DNA of 7,958 nt from Candidatus Dadabacteria bacterium (GTDB lineage: Bacteria; Desulfobacterota_D; UBA1144; Nemesobacterales; CSP1-2). A program made the position numbers and the translations under genes. The notes under the pieces were generated by a model, which saw only the letters and a list, made by a program, of their open reading frames with translations, made no database searches and was not told where the DNA came from. Where the stretch lies: positions 1 through 7,958 of the forward strand of contig JAKEHC010000183.1 of NCBI GenBank assembly GCA_022615255.1. Reading direction: 5' to 3'. Positions 1 to 6,550 of this stretch are shown here, piece after piece; within the stretch, counting starts at the first letter, position 1, and the number at the start of each line of letters is the position of its first letter.

Positions 1-116
1 ATCTTCTTTAAGGCAGATACAGGCGTGTCAAAATCGGCAAGGATCTCCCCCCAGACAGGCACAAGATTCCCATGTCTCAGTTTTTCCTTGAATTCAGAAA
101 ATGTAGTGGAAATCAT
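1..116 (-). CDS. trpE: Anthranilate synthase component I, N-terminal 38 residues (cut by window edge)
   Basis: TrpE, with the glutaminase TrpG, converts chorismate to anthranilate in the first committed step of tryptophan synthesis in the cytoplasm. Only 38 codons are visible. They begin MISTTFSEFKEKL and continue with NLVPVWGEILADFDTPVSAL. The combination of a short helix, 'NL(I/V)PV..E(I/L)LAD' and the 'D-TPVSA' segment is the usual TrpE N-terminus; this region forms the tryptophan feedback site in characterised enzymes. PabB and other chorismate-binding enzymes share the fold but normally lack this exact opening. The ATG at 114-116 was chosen because it fits the family start; the frame stays open upstream to a stop at 162-164 and there is no clear Shine-Dalgarno. 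It lies 99 bases downstream of the metG stop on the same strand, with a palindromic repeat in the gap, so cotranscription is possible but unproven. Confidence 0.72.
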   Translation of the reverse strand, partial: MISTTFSEFKEKLRHGNLVPVWGEILADFDTPVSALKK

Positions 117-167
117 TAGGACAGTAGGATAAAAAGTAGATGATTTAAAGTCAAGAAATAACTAAGC

Positions 168-209
168 GTAGAGACGACCCGTCGGGTCGTCTCCCCGTCA
201 GGTCGTCTA
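168..209 (+). repeat. REP-like palindromic element with 5' GTAG, downstream of metG
   Basis: A perfect 10-bp inverted repeat, GAGACGACCC (171-180) and its complement (184-193), is separated by GTC and preceded by GTA, so the element opens with GTAG at 168-171. A second, 16-base-shifted copy of the right arm follows: CCCGTCGGGTCGTCT at 178-192 and CCCGTCAGGTCGTCT at 194-208, one mismatch. The left arm could therefore pair with either right arm. It lies 6 bases past the metG stop and before trpE. It has no T-run, so it is a poor intrinsic terminator, although the hairpin could protect mRNA ends. The opening GTAGAGACG is shared with the palindrome at 1786-1813. Confidence 0.7.
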
Positions 210-215
210 ATGGGG

Positions 216-1751
216 CTATTTTGATTCATATCTTGGGAACAAGCTCCCACCCTTTTCTATCCTCGAACCAGGGTTTATTAAACCCCATTTCCTTGCATTC
301 GCAATGCGCTCGGATTTAATAGGTTCCAGAATGCCGATCCTTTTCCATATCTCCTCCGCCGACTTGGGTATAAAGGGATAAACCAGCAGGGCAATTATTC
401 TTATAGCCTCGACAAGCACCCAGAGTACTGTATCCAGCCTCTCCTTTTTCCCCGCTTTATGAAGCGACCACGGAGCGGATTCATCCACATATTTGTTTAC
501 AAGCGCTATAAAATCCCAGATGGCGTTGAGAGCCTTATGGAAGGCTACCTCATTCATCGCTTCTTCCAGCTGTCTGACAAGATCAAGTGCCTTCTCCTTT
601 ACAATCAGATCAAACGGCTCAGGCAGACCGGGCTTGGGAACCCTTCCCTCCGAGTATTTCTCTATCATGCCAAGGGACCGGCTCACTAGATTTCCAAGCC
701 CGTTTGCCAGGTCTCCATTTATTCTCCCAATAAGAGCGGTTCTTGAGAAATCGCCATCCAGCCCAAACGGCACCTCACGAAGAAGGAAAAACCTCAGAAC
801 ATCCGCACCAAACTCATCAATAACAGCAAATGGGTCTACAACGTTTCCTTTTGACTTAGACATCTTCTCCCCCTCCACAGTCCACCAGCCGTGAGCGAAT
901 ACCTTTCGAGGAAGCGGGAGCCCGGAGGACATAAGAAACGCAGGCCAGTAAATGGCATGGAATCTCAGTATGTCCTTTCCCACAAGGTGAATATCCGCAG
1001 GCCAGACTTCATTGAATCTTTCCATATCATGAGGAAATCCGGCTGCGGTGATGTAGTTCGCAAGGGCGTCAAACCAGACATAGATCACATGCCTTTCATT
1101 GTTTGGTATAGGGATTCCCCAGGAAAAAGAGGTTCGGCTTATGCTTAAATCCCTAAGCCCGCCTTTTACAAAGCTTATGACCTCGTTCCTTCTGAATGAT
1201 GGCTGAATAAAATCAGGATTCCTTTCATAAAACTCTAAGAGCGGGTCCTGGTATCTTGAGAGCCTGAAGAAGTAACTCTCCTCCTTTAGCCTCTCAACGG
1301 GACGTCCACAGTCAGGACAAACCCGTTCCCCGCCAACCTGCGTTTCGGTTAAGAATGTTTCGTCAAACACACAGTACCAATCCTCATATTCTCCGAGATA
1401 TATGTCCCCTCGATCGAAGACCATTTGAAAAAGCTCACGCACAGATTTTTGATGTCTTTCTTCGGTCGTCCTTATGAAGTCGTCGTTTAAGATATTGAGC
1501 CTCTCCCAAAGCCCCTTAAACCTAAGAACCACACGGTCTGCGAGCTCTATAGGTCTCTCGCCTGACGCTAACGCCACCCTTTCTATCTTCTGCCCGTGCT
1601 CATCGGTGCCTGTGAGGAAAAACACCCTATCCCCGGAAAGCCTTCTGAATCTAGCAATTACATCCGCAGCAATAGTTGTGTAGGCATGACCTATATGGGG
1701 GACATCGTTAACATAGTAAATCGGGGTTGTCACATAGAAGGTTTTTGCCAT
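216..1751 (-). CDS. metG: Methionyl-tRNA synthetase, short form
   Basis: Class I aminoacyl-tRNA synthetase that charges tRNA-Met with methionine in the cytoplasm. From the chosen ATG the protein is 511 residues. The Rossmann signature HIGH is at 19-22, the zinc/connective insertion at about 120-160, the VWFDALANYI segment near 225-234, and the KMSKS loop is intact at 296-300. An alpha-helical anticodon-binding region follows to the end. There is no C-terminal Trbp111/EMAP-type domain, as in the roughly 500-520 residue bacterial forms. The zinc knuckle is unusual: C127-x2-D130 followed by C145-x2-C148, so one of the four expected cysteines is Asp. The start at 1751 (MAKTFYVTTPIYY) matches the family and has GGAG 10 bases upstream; a TTG at 1781 would only add ten basic residues. 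It follows holB by 95 bases and is bracketed by two related palindromes. Confidence 0.95.
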   Translation of the reverse strand: MAKTFYVTTPIYYVNDVPHIGHAYTTIAADVIARFRRLSGDRVFFLTGTDEHGQKIERVALASGERPIELADRVVLRFKGLWERLNILNDDFIRTTEERHQKSVRELFQMVFDRGDIYLGEYEDWYCVFDETFLTETQVGGERVCPDCGRPVERLKEESYFFRLSRYQDPLLEFYERNPDFIQPSFRRNEVISFVKGGLRDLSISRTSFSWGIPIPNNERHVIYVWFDALANYITAAGFPHDMERFNEVWPADIHLVGKDILRFHAIYWPAFLMSSGLPLPRKVFAHGWWTVEGEKMSKSKGNVVDPFAVIDEFGADVLRFFLLREVPFGLDGDFSRTALIGRINGDLANGLGNLVSRSLGMIEKYSEGRVPKPGLPEPFDLIVKEKALDLVRQLEEAMNEVAFHKALNAIWDFIALVNKYVDESAPWSLHKAGKKERLDTVLWVLVEAIRIIALLVYPFIPKSAEEIWKRIGILEPIKSERIANARKWGLINPGSRIEKGGSLFPRYESK

Positions 1752-1785
1752 AAGGCTTTGTCTCCGATCTCGCTTTCGCAATAAT

Positions 1786-1813
1786 GTAGAGACGCCATTA
1801 ATGGCGTCTCTAC
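1786..1813. repeat. Perfect 28-bp palindrome, REP-like, between holB and metG
   Basis: The 14-base arm GTAGAGACGCCATT (1786-1799) is followed directly by its exact reverse complement (1800-1813), so the element begins GTAG and ends CTAC. It lies in the 95-base gap between the holB stop and the metG start. Its first nine bases equal those of the repeat at 168-209, while the inner sequence differs, which suggests two members of one dispersed family. There is no adjacent T-run on the transcribed strand, so it is not a classical terminator. As RNA it would fold into a long hairpin in the holB-metG message. Confidence 0.75.
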
Positions 1814-1846
1814 TGCAATTTAATTAAGGGCTCTTTTTTAAAACAC

Positions 1847-2866
1847 TCAGTCTACGATGCCAAGCACAAGATTCTCAAGTGCGATCTGCTTGTTCGCATT
1901 TCCTCGAAACACTGCATACCATGTCTTCTCAAGAAATTTAATTTTATTCAATATATTGTCCATACTCCATCCATCTGCAAGCCTTCGAGTCAGAGAAATT
2001 AAATCCCTGTTTGAAAGAAAATCCTCTGAAAACCCGATCTTAATAAGAACCATATCACGAAGCCAGAGTGAAATTATATCAAAAATGAACATGAGCCTAT
2101 CTATGTCCCGAGGGGAAGAGCCTCTTGGCATTGATTCTACAAAGTCGAGTACCTGAGAAGCGCTATTAGGGTTTATGTCAGATAGTTTCATAATTATTTC
2201 CTTTCTTTCTTGAAGAAGCTCCTTATCTAGGCTCAACGCCCTTCCTAAACTTCCGCCAGACAGCCTAGAAGCGATCACCGATTCATCAGGAGATAAGTCT
2301 TCCCTTTTCTTAATCTCCTCAAAAACCGACTCTTCAGGCAAAGGCTTAAACTCGATCGACTGACATCTTGAACGGATTGTTGGAATAAGGGCTTGAGGCT
2401 GGGAGGTAATAAGAATAATCACAGAGTCAGAGGGAGGCTCCTCCAGGGTTTTTAGGAATGCGTTCTGAGCGTTAAGATTCATCCTATGCGCTTCGTCAAC
2501 TATGGCAACCTTGAACCTCCCTTCAAAGGGTTTGAAATAAAGCCTTTCCTCCAGCTCTTCGCGTATCTGATCTACCTTAATATCCTTTACCCCGCCATAC
2601 TCTATAAGAAAAACATCAGGATGTATCCCCTTTTTTATTTTTTTGCACGAAATGCAATCACATTCGTTAATTGTGATTTTCTTTTTATTAGCCTTATTGC
2701 CCGTGTTATAACAATTAAGAGCTCTTGCAAGCTCGATTGCCACGAGTTTTTTCCCAACACCATCGGGACCAAAAAACAGATAGGCGTGGGAAACACGGTT
2801 TTCATTGACCGCGCGCATTAAGGCTTCTTTTTGAAATTCGTGACCGATTATAGAGGTAAAAAGCAT
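1847..2866 (-). CDS. holB: DNA polymerase III delta-prime subunit
   Basis: Stator subunit of the AAA+ clamp loader, which with delta and DnaX loads the beta sliding clamp on DNA. The 339-residue protein begins MLFTSIIGHEFQKEAL. It shows SHAYLFFGPDGVGKK at 26-40, a zinc-module region with C52, C69, C71 and C74, 'HPDVFLI' at 82-88, a Walker-B-like VDEAH at 123-127, LKTLEEPP at 138-145 and the SRC motif at 166-168. The P-loop ends GKK where ATPase subunits have GK(S/T), which fits a non-hydrolysing delta-prime rather than DnaX. The last three cysteines are spaced CxCxxC instead of the usual CxxCxxC. The ATG at 2866 fits the family; the longer reading starts at a TTG inside tmk (2893). It begins 7 bases after the tmk stop, an arrangement common in bacteria and indicating translational coupling, which would explain the lack of a clear Shine-Dalgarno. 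Confidence 0.9.
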   Translation of the reverse strand: MLFTSIIGHEFQKEALMRAVNENRVSHAYLFFGPDGVGKKLVAIELARALNCYNTGNKANKKKITINECDCISCKKIKKGIHPDVFLIEYGGVKDIKVDQIREELEERLYFKPFEGRFKVAIVDEAHRMNLNAQNAFLKTLEEPPSDSVIILITSQPQALIPTIRSRCQSIEFKPLPEESVFEEIKKREDLSPDESVIASRLSGGSLGRALSLDKELLQERKEIIMKLSDINPNSASQVLDFVESMPRGSSPRDIDRLMFIFDIISLWLRDMVLIKIGFSEDFLSNRDLISLTRRLADGWSMDNILNKIKFLEKTWYAVFRGNANKQIALENLVLGIVD

Positions 2867-2873
2867 CAGAACA

Positions 2874-3488
2874 CTATTTAGCCAAATGACCAAGCACGAT
2901 GTTTCTTATTTCTTGTTGAATCTCAAAAACATCCCTTGAGGCATTTACTATCTTTACCCTTTTAGGTTCCTTTTGAGCGATAAAAATGTACCCCTGTCTT
3001 ACCCTTTCATGAAACTCTAAAGGCTCTTCGTCCATCTTCGTATTCCCTTCTCGCTTTTCAAGCCTTGAAAGCCCAAGCTTTACCGGGAGGTTAAGAAGTA
3101 TCGTAAGCTTAGGCTTCAAACCCAGTGCGGCTTCCCTTGCCACTCTTTCAACAAGGTCTAGCTCGAGCCTTCTTCCATAACCTTGATATACAATAGTTGA
3201 ATCAGTAAACCTGTCACAGATTACGATCTCGCCATCCTTGAGTCTTGGCAGTATGAAATCCCTTACATGCTGAGTTCTATCTGCGCAGAAAAGAAAAAGC
3301 TCAGCCACGGGGTCTAACTCCAGGTCCTTTTCCTCAAGAAGAAGCCTTCGGATCAGCCTTCCGAGTGCACCCCATCCAGGCTCCCTTGTAAGTGATACCT
3401 TGCGTCCCTGCTTGAATAGGAAATCCTTAAGAAGTTCGGCTTGGGTTGATTTTCCACTACCCTCCACGCCTTCAAGTGTAATGAACAT
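2874..3488 (-). CDS. tmk: Thymidylate kinase
   Basis: Phosphorylates dTMP to dTDP with ATP, the last specific step of dTTP supply, in the cytoplasm. The 204-residue protein starts MFITLEGVEGSGKST, with the P-loop at 7-15. TREPGWGALG follows at 34-43, the DR(Y/F/E) substrate motif is DRFTDS at 92-97 with YQGYGRRL at 101-108, and an arginine-containing lid lies around 142-165. Length is typical for bacterial Tmk. In the dTMP-binding loop the usual REPGGT reads REPGWG, a small deviation. The ATG at 3488 puts the P-loop at its normal distance from the N-terminus, with GGGAG 11 bases upstream; an ATG at 3527 would add 13 residues and has no visible ribosome site. It is first in the tmk-holB pair and is preceded by a candidate promoter at 3614-3643. 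Confidence 0.93.
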   Translation of the reverse strand: MFITLEGVEGSGKSTQAELLKDFLFKQGRKVSLTREPGWGALGRLIRRLLLEEKDLELDPVAELFLFCADRTQHVRDFILPRLKDGEIVICDRFTDSTIVYQGYGRRLELDLVERVAREAALGLKPKLTILLNLPVKLGLSRLEKREGNTKMDEEPLEFHERVRQGYIFIAQKEPKRVKIVNASRDVFEIQQEIRNIVLGHLAK

Positions 3489-3613
3489 GCCTCTATGTAC
3501 TCCCAATTCGCTAATCCCTCTGCTCATGGCGGGAAGTTGCCTACAGGATAAAATAAAGGAAATATCGCTATTAAAAGAGCCATGAAATCATCGTCTACTT
3601 AAGGATAAAATGA

Positions 3614-3643
3614 ATTCTATCACAATTATAAAAGAATAGTAAA
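3614..3643 (-). promoter_or_regulatory. Candidate sigma-70 promoter for tmk-holB(-metG-trpE)
   Basis: On the minus strand TTTACT (3638-3643) and TAGAAT (3614-3619) are separated by 18 bases, and the -10 is preceded by TG at the extended -10 position (TGATAGAAT). This would start transcription near 3607, about 119 bases before the tmk ATG and immediately after the rluB stop. No terminator hairpin is seen after rluB, so read-through from rluB could also contribute. The call rests on matches to consensus hexamers only. Confidence 0.4.
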
Positions 3644-3644
3644 G

Positions 3645-4394
3645 TTAATTTGAGGATAATTTTCTATGAGATTTAGATAAGTTACTTCCCTTTAATGCCT
3701 TAAGCTCATCTTGAGACATATCCCTCCACTTTCCCGACGGCGTTCTTCCCAGTTTAATCGGACCTACCTGAATTCTATATAAACTCAACACAGGATGATC
3801 GAAGCTTGATAGGAACCTTTTAACTATATGCTTCCTTCCTTCGTGAAACGTGATCTCTAGAAGCGTGTTTTTATCCTTGTACTGTGTGACTCTTACATAA
3901 TCCGGCTTTGTAAATCCGTCTTCAAGCCTAATACCCATCATCATTTTATCTAAAGCGCTCTCATTCACCCTTCCTTCAACAAGCGCTAAATAAACCTTAG
4001 GCAGTTTGTACCTGGGGTGTATTATTTTATTTGCAAGCTCCCCGTCATTTGTGAGAATTAAAAGACCCCTGGTATCATAATCTAGCCTGCCGACAGGGTA
4101 GACCCTTTCAGGGATATCCTTTATCAGTTCAAGGATAGTCTTTTTATTATCTTTTGATTGTCTTAAGGTTGTAAGGTATAGAGGCGGTTTATTAAGAACG
4201 ATGTATCTTTTCCCCTCTGGCTTAATGACCCTGCCCTCGATTTCAACCCTGTCCTTTTCAGTATCAACACGGCGCCCAACCTCCTTTACCACGACACCGC
4301 TGACCTTAACCTTACCTTCTTTTATAAGCTCGTCCGCCTTTCTCCTAGAGGCAACGCCACACATAGAAAGGTATCTGTTAAGCCTGATTTTCAT
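3645..4394 (-). CDS. rluB: RsuA/RluB/RluF-family rRNA pseudouridine synthase with S4 domain
   Basis: Isomerises a specific uridine in ribosomal RNA to pseudouridine. In the 249-residue protein an S4 RNA-binding domain occupies about 1-48 (MKIRLNRYLSMCGVASRRKA, with 'EGKVKVSG'). The catalytic domain follows from about 63: KRYIVLNKPP at 62-71 and VGRLDYDTRGLLILTNDG at 101-118, where D105 is the predicted catalytic aspartate. LPKVYLALVEG is at 131-141, and the C-terminal GPIKLGRTPSGKWRDMSQDEL is at 211-231. The family motif usually reading EGRNRQVRRM is EGRKHIVKRF here (185-194), a noticeable drift. AGGA lies 7 bases before the ATG and supports this start. Whether the target is the RluB site in 23S rRNA or the RsuA site in 16S rRNA cannot be told from sequence alone; RluB is favoured as the usual annotation of such proteins. 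It is divergent from the sigma-54 activator gene. Confidence 0.85.
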   Translation of the reverse strand: MKIRLNRYLSMCGVASRRKADELIKEGKVKVSGVVVKEVGRRVDTEKDRVEIEGRVIKPEGKRYIVLNKPPLYLTTLRQSKDNKKTILELIKDIPERVYPVGRLDYDTRGLLILTNDGELANKIIHPRYKLPKVYLALVEGRVNESALDKMMMGIRLEDGFTKPDYVRVTQYKDKNTLLEITFHEGRKHIVKRFLSSFDHPVLSLYRIQVGPIKLGRTPSGKWRDMSQDELKALKGSNLSKSHRKLSSN

Positions 4395-4533
4395 TTCAGT
4401 ATCCTACAATCTCTTTTTATCTTTTGAAAAACTATTCTACCCCTTGCAGAGAAAAAGATATTTCGTTTCCCAAGCCCTTACCTTAAAAGGGGATATTATA
4501 TCCTTTGATGAGATTATTCCACGTTAAATAATG

Positions 4534-4558
4534 GTAGGACAGACATTCTTGTCTGTCC
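4534..4558 (+). repeat. REP-like hairpin with 5' GTAG
   Basis: GTAG (4534-4537) leads into a perfect 9-bp inverted repeat, GGACAGACA (4537-4545) and TGTCTGTCC (4550-4558), with loop TTCT. It lies between the divergently transcribed rluB and activator genes. It shares the GTAG opening and a purine-rich first arm with the repeats at 168-209 and 1786-1813, but the stem sequence is different. Confidence 0.7.
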
Positions 4559-4757
4559 CCTTCATCTTGTCAGTTCCTTAATGGCACGATAAAAAAGCCG
4601 CCATATATAATAATGAGACCGAATGAACTTTTCTGAAATTCTACATAATAAGGGTAAGTTACACAAAAATTATCCGGGGTATTGCCAGATATTGAAAAAG
4701 CGGCTTGATTTCAGGAAAGCAGAGCCATTTTACTCCGATGGTTAAATCTGTGTCTTA

Positions 4758-4816
4758 TTGAGTGATCGTGTGCTAGAATTATACTAAAAGCGGAACCCAG
4801 TCTAAGGCTTTATAAT
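4758..4816 (+). promoter_or_regulatory. Candidate promoter(s) of the sigma-54 activator gene
   Basis: Two overlapping readings are possible. TTGAGT (4758-4763) and TATACT (4780-4785) are 16 bases apart, and an extended -10, TGCTAGAAT, sits at 4771-4779. A perfect TATAAT also occurs at 4811-4816, only 7 bases before the ATG at 4824; it lacks a good -35, but if used the transcript would be nearly leaderless. No sigma-54 site was found here, so the activator gene is probably read by a housekeeping sigma factor. Confidence 0.35.
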
Positions 4817-4823
4817 AGCAGCT

Positions 4824-6407
4824 ATGTCTATTAAAGATTACAGAGAATCTTCCAAAGAAGAAATAGCCGACGTATTGGACGCCTTAGAGAGATATAGGAT
4901 CATCCTTGAAATAAATAATGCAATTATTTCCAAACTCAAATTAAACGAGCTGCTACAGTCAATCTCGGTAACCATTAAGGAAAAACTCCCCTTCGATGTT
5001 ACCGCAATAATCTTGCATGAGCCGGTACGGGATGTATTAGAACTTTATGCTTTTGAAGCCTCTTATTCCTCATATTTTATTACCGGTTCTCAACTACCCA
5101 AGGCAGGAACCGACGTGGGATGGGCATTAGATAATAAGAAACCGCTGATTATGCGCGACTTATCCAAGGAGGGAGGATTCTCTACTGATAAAATGCTCTT
5201 AGAAGAGGGGTTAAGGTCTTACATTATCGCGCCTCTTATAATTGGAGAAAAGGCTATAGGCTCCTTGAACATAGGAAGTAAAACGCCTAATAGATTTCAA
5301 GAAGCCGACGCCGAATTCTTATCATTAGTTGCAAAGCAAATCGCCCTTGCAATTGATAATGCAAGGGCGCATGAAGAGATTGAAAAACTTAAAAACCGAC
5401 TCGAGAAGGAAAATGTTTATCTCAAAGAGGAGATTAAAACCGAATATAACTTTGAAGAGATAATTGGCGAGAGCACGGCTCTAAAGAAGGTTCTAAGACA
5501 GGTCGAGAAGGTTGCAAAAACAGACTCTACCGTTCTCATTCTAGGTGAGACTGGAACTGGAAAAGAGCTAATCGCACGTGCCATCCATAATCTAAGCGCC
5601 AGAAAAGACCGCCCGCTAATTAAGGTTAACTGCCCTGCGATTCCCTTAGGATTAATCGAAAGCGAATTATTCGGGCATGAGAAGGGAGCATTCACAGGGG
5701 CGCTCTCAAGAAAAATAGGGAAATTCGAACTGGCTGATGGATGCACTATATTCCTGGATGAAATAGCTGACCTGCCACACGAAGCGCAAGCGAAGCTCCT
5801 AAGAGTGTTACAGGAGAAGGAGTTTGAACGGGTTGGTGGCACTAAAACCCTTAAAGCGGATGTCCGTGTTATTGCTGCTACAAACAGAAACCTCGAAGTG
5901 GCATTGAATGAGGGTAGGTTTCGTGCCGACCTTTTTTACCGATTAAACGTTTTTCCAATATACTTGCCCCCGCTTAGAGAAAGAAAGCAGGATATTCCGC
6001 TTCTTACCAAATATTTCGCTAAGAAATATACCAGTAGTTTGGGTAAGGAGATAAAGGCAATTAATGAGGGTAATATTCAGAGATTAAAGGAGTATTCTTG
6101 GCCCGGAAATATCAGAGAATTAGAAAACATAGTTGAACGTGCGGTAATCCTTTCAACCGGTGATACACTTGAGATAAATGAAAACCTTATTGGATCCCTG
6201 TTTGATACAATATCCCATGAGAAGGATAATATTTTCAGTTTAGAAAATATTGAGCGTGAGCACATAATAAAGGTATTAAATCAAACAGGATGGCAAATAA
6301 ATGGAGAGAAGGGAGCGGCAAAAATATTAGGTATAAACCCGAACACACTGCGAGCTCGATTGACCAAATTAGGTATAAAGATAAAGAGGCAATTACAAGC
6401 TAGTTAG
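4824..6407 (+). CDS. Sigma-54 enhancer-binding protein (GAF - AAA+ - Fis-type HTH)
   Basis: Cytoplasmic activator that binds upstream DNA, oligomerises and hydrolyses ATP to open promoters held closed by sigma-54 RNA polymerase. In 527 residues a GAF sensor domain spans about 38-180 and a charged coiled-coil linker about 181-206. The AAA+ domain (about 210-450) has Walker A GETGTGKE at 241-248, the sigma-54-contacting GAFTGA loop at 288-293, Walker B IFLDEIAD at 309-316, sensor I AATNRN at 351-356, FRADLFYRLNV at 366-376 and WPGNIRELENIVERA at 426-440. The C-terminal helix-turn-helix (about 494-518) contains GAAKILGINPNTLRARL. All catalytic motifs are intact. There is no receiver domain, so control is probably by a ligand of the GAF domain, as in the FhlA/NifA-like architecture; the ligand is unknown. 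AAGG ends 16 bases before the ATG, too far for a normal ribosome site. Its likely target is the promoter at 6550-6565. Confidence 0.92.
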   Translation: MSIKDYRESSKEEIADVLDALERYRIILEINNAIISKLKLNELLQSISVTIKEKLPFDVTAIILHEPVRDVLELYAFEASYSSYFITGSQLPKAGTDVGWALDNKKPLIMRDLSKEGGFSTDKMLLEEGLRSYIIAPLIIGEKAIGSLNIGSKTPNRFQEADAEFLSLVAKQIALAIDNARAHEEIEKLKNRLEKENVYLKEEIKTEYNFEEIIGESTALKKVLRQVEKVAKTDSTVLILGETGTGKELIARAIHNLSARKDRPLIKVNCPAIPLGLIESELFGHEKGAFTGALSRKIGKFELADGCTIFLDEIADLPHEAQAKLLRVLQEKEFERVGGTKTLKADVRVIAATNRNLEVALNEGRFRADLFYRLNVFPIYLPPLRERKQDIPLLTKYFAKKYTSSLGKEIKAINEGNIQRLKEYSWPGNIRELENIVERAVILSTGDTLEINENLIGSLFDTISHEKDNIFSLENIEREHIIKVLNQTGWQINGEKGAAKILGINPNTLRARLTKLGIKIKRQLQAS

Positions 6408-6510
6408 ATTTAGTGGTTACGATATTTAGCAAATTTATCATATTTCGTAGCATAGCAAAGATAGTGCAGTAAGCAAATAAAAAGAAAAAATTAATATAAT
6501 GCGATGGGTT

Positions 6511-6550
6511 AAGCCGCTTAGACCGAGGTTTAAGTGGCTTTTTCTTTTTT
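6511..6550 (+). terminator. Rho-independent terminator of the activator gene
   Basis: AAGCCGCTTAGACC (6511-6524) can pair with GGTTTAAGTGGCTT (6527-6540) over 14 pairs, two of them G-U, with CGAG acting as the tip loop. It is followed by a T-rich tail (6539-6550, interrupted by one C) and preceded by A-rich DNA. It lies about 100 bases after the activator stop and ends where the sigma-54 promoter begins, so it insulates the downstream genes from read-through. As DNA it is also an imperfect inverted repeat centred about 50 bases before the predicted start site. Confidence 0.75.

Larger units (their letters stand above)
4395..4823. other. Divergent intergenic region, 429 bases
   Basis: This gap separates rluB (minus) from the sigma-54 activator gene (plus). 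I see no convincing protein-coding or tRNA sequence in it. It holds the GTAG palindrome at 4534-4558, a weak TAGAAT -10-like element for rluB on the minus strand (4434-4439), and AT-rich promoter-like sequence from about 4758 to 4816 in front of the activator. AAGCCGC (4595-4601) and AAGCGGCTT (4698-4706) recall the stem of the hairpin at 6511-6540 but are too short to interpret. Confidence 0.6.

Noticed and set aside
1752..1781. Longer metG start at a TTG giving ten extra residues.
   Set aside because: The family begins at MAKTFYVTTPIYY, and GGAG lies properly placed before that ATG.
2867..2893. Longer holB start at a TTG overlapping tmk.
   Set aside because: Delta-prime proteins begin close to the IIGH segment, and the ATG at 2866 fits; the extension adds nothing recognisable.
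4201..4527. Plus-strand open frame extending from rluB into the intergenic region.
   Set aside because: It is mostly antisense to rluB, its residues show no protein-like pattern, and there is no ribosome site.
168..4558. The palindromes considered as a CRISPR array or a riboswitch set.
   Set aside because: They are isolated copies kilobases apart with differing stems and no regular spacers, and none lies as a conserved leader before a biosynthetic gene.
4582..4598. TGGCAC resembling a sigma-54 -24 element in front of the activator gene.
   Set aside because: The required GC ten bases after GG is absent (AA at that place; GC is two bases too far).
5417..5842. 141-residue minus-strand open frame inside the activator gene.
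   Set aside because: Antisense shadow of the conserved AAA+ domain; serine-rich and featureless.
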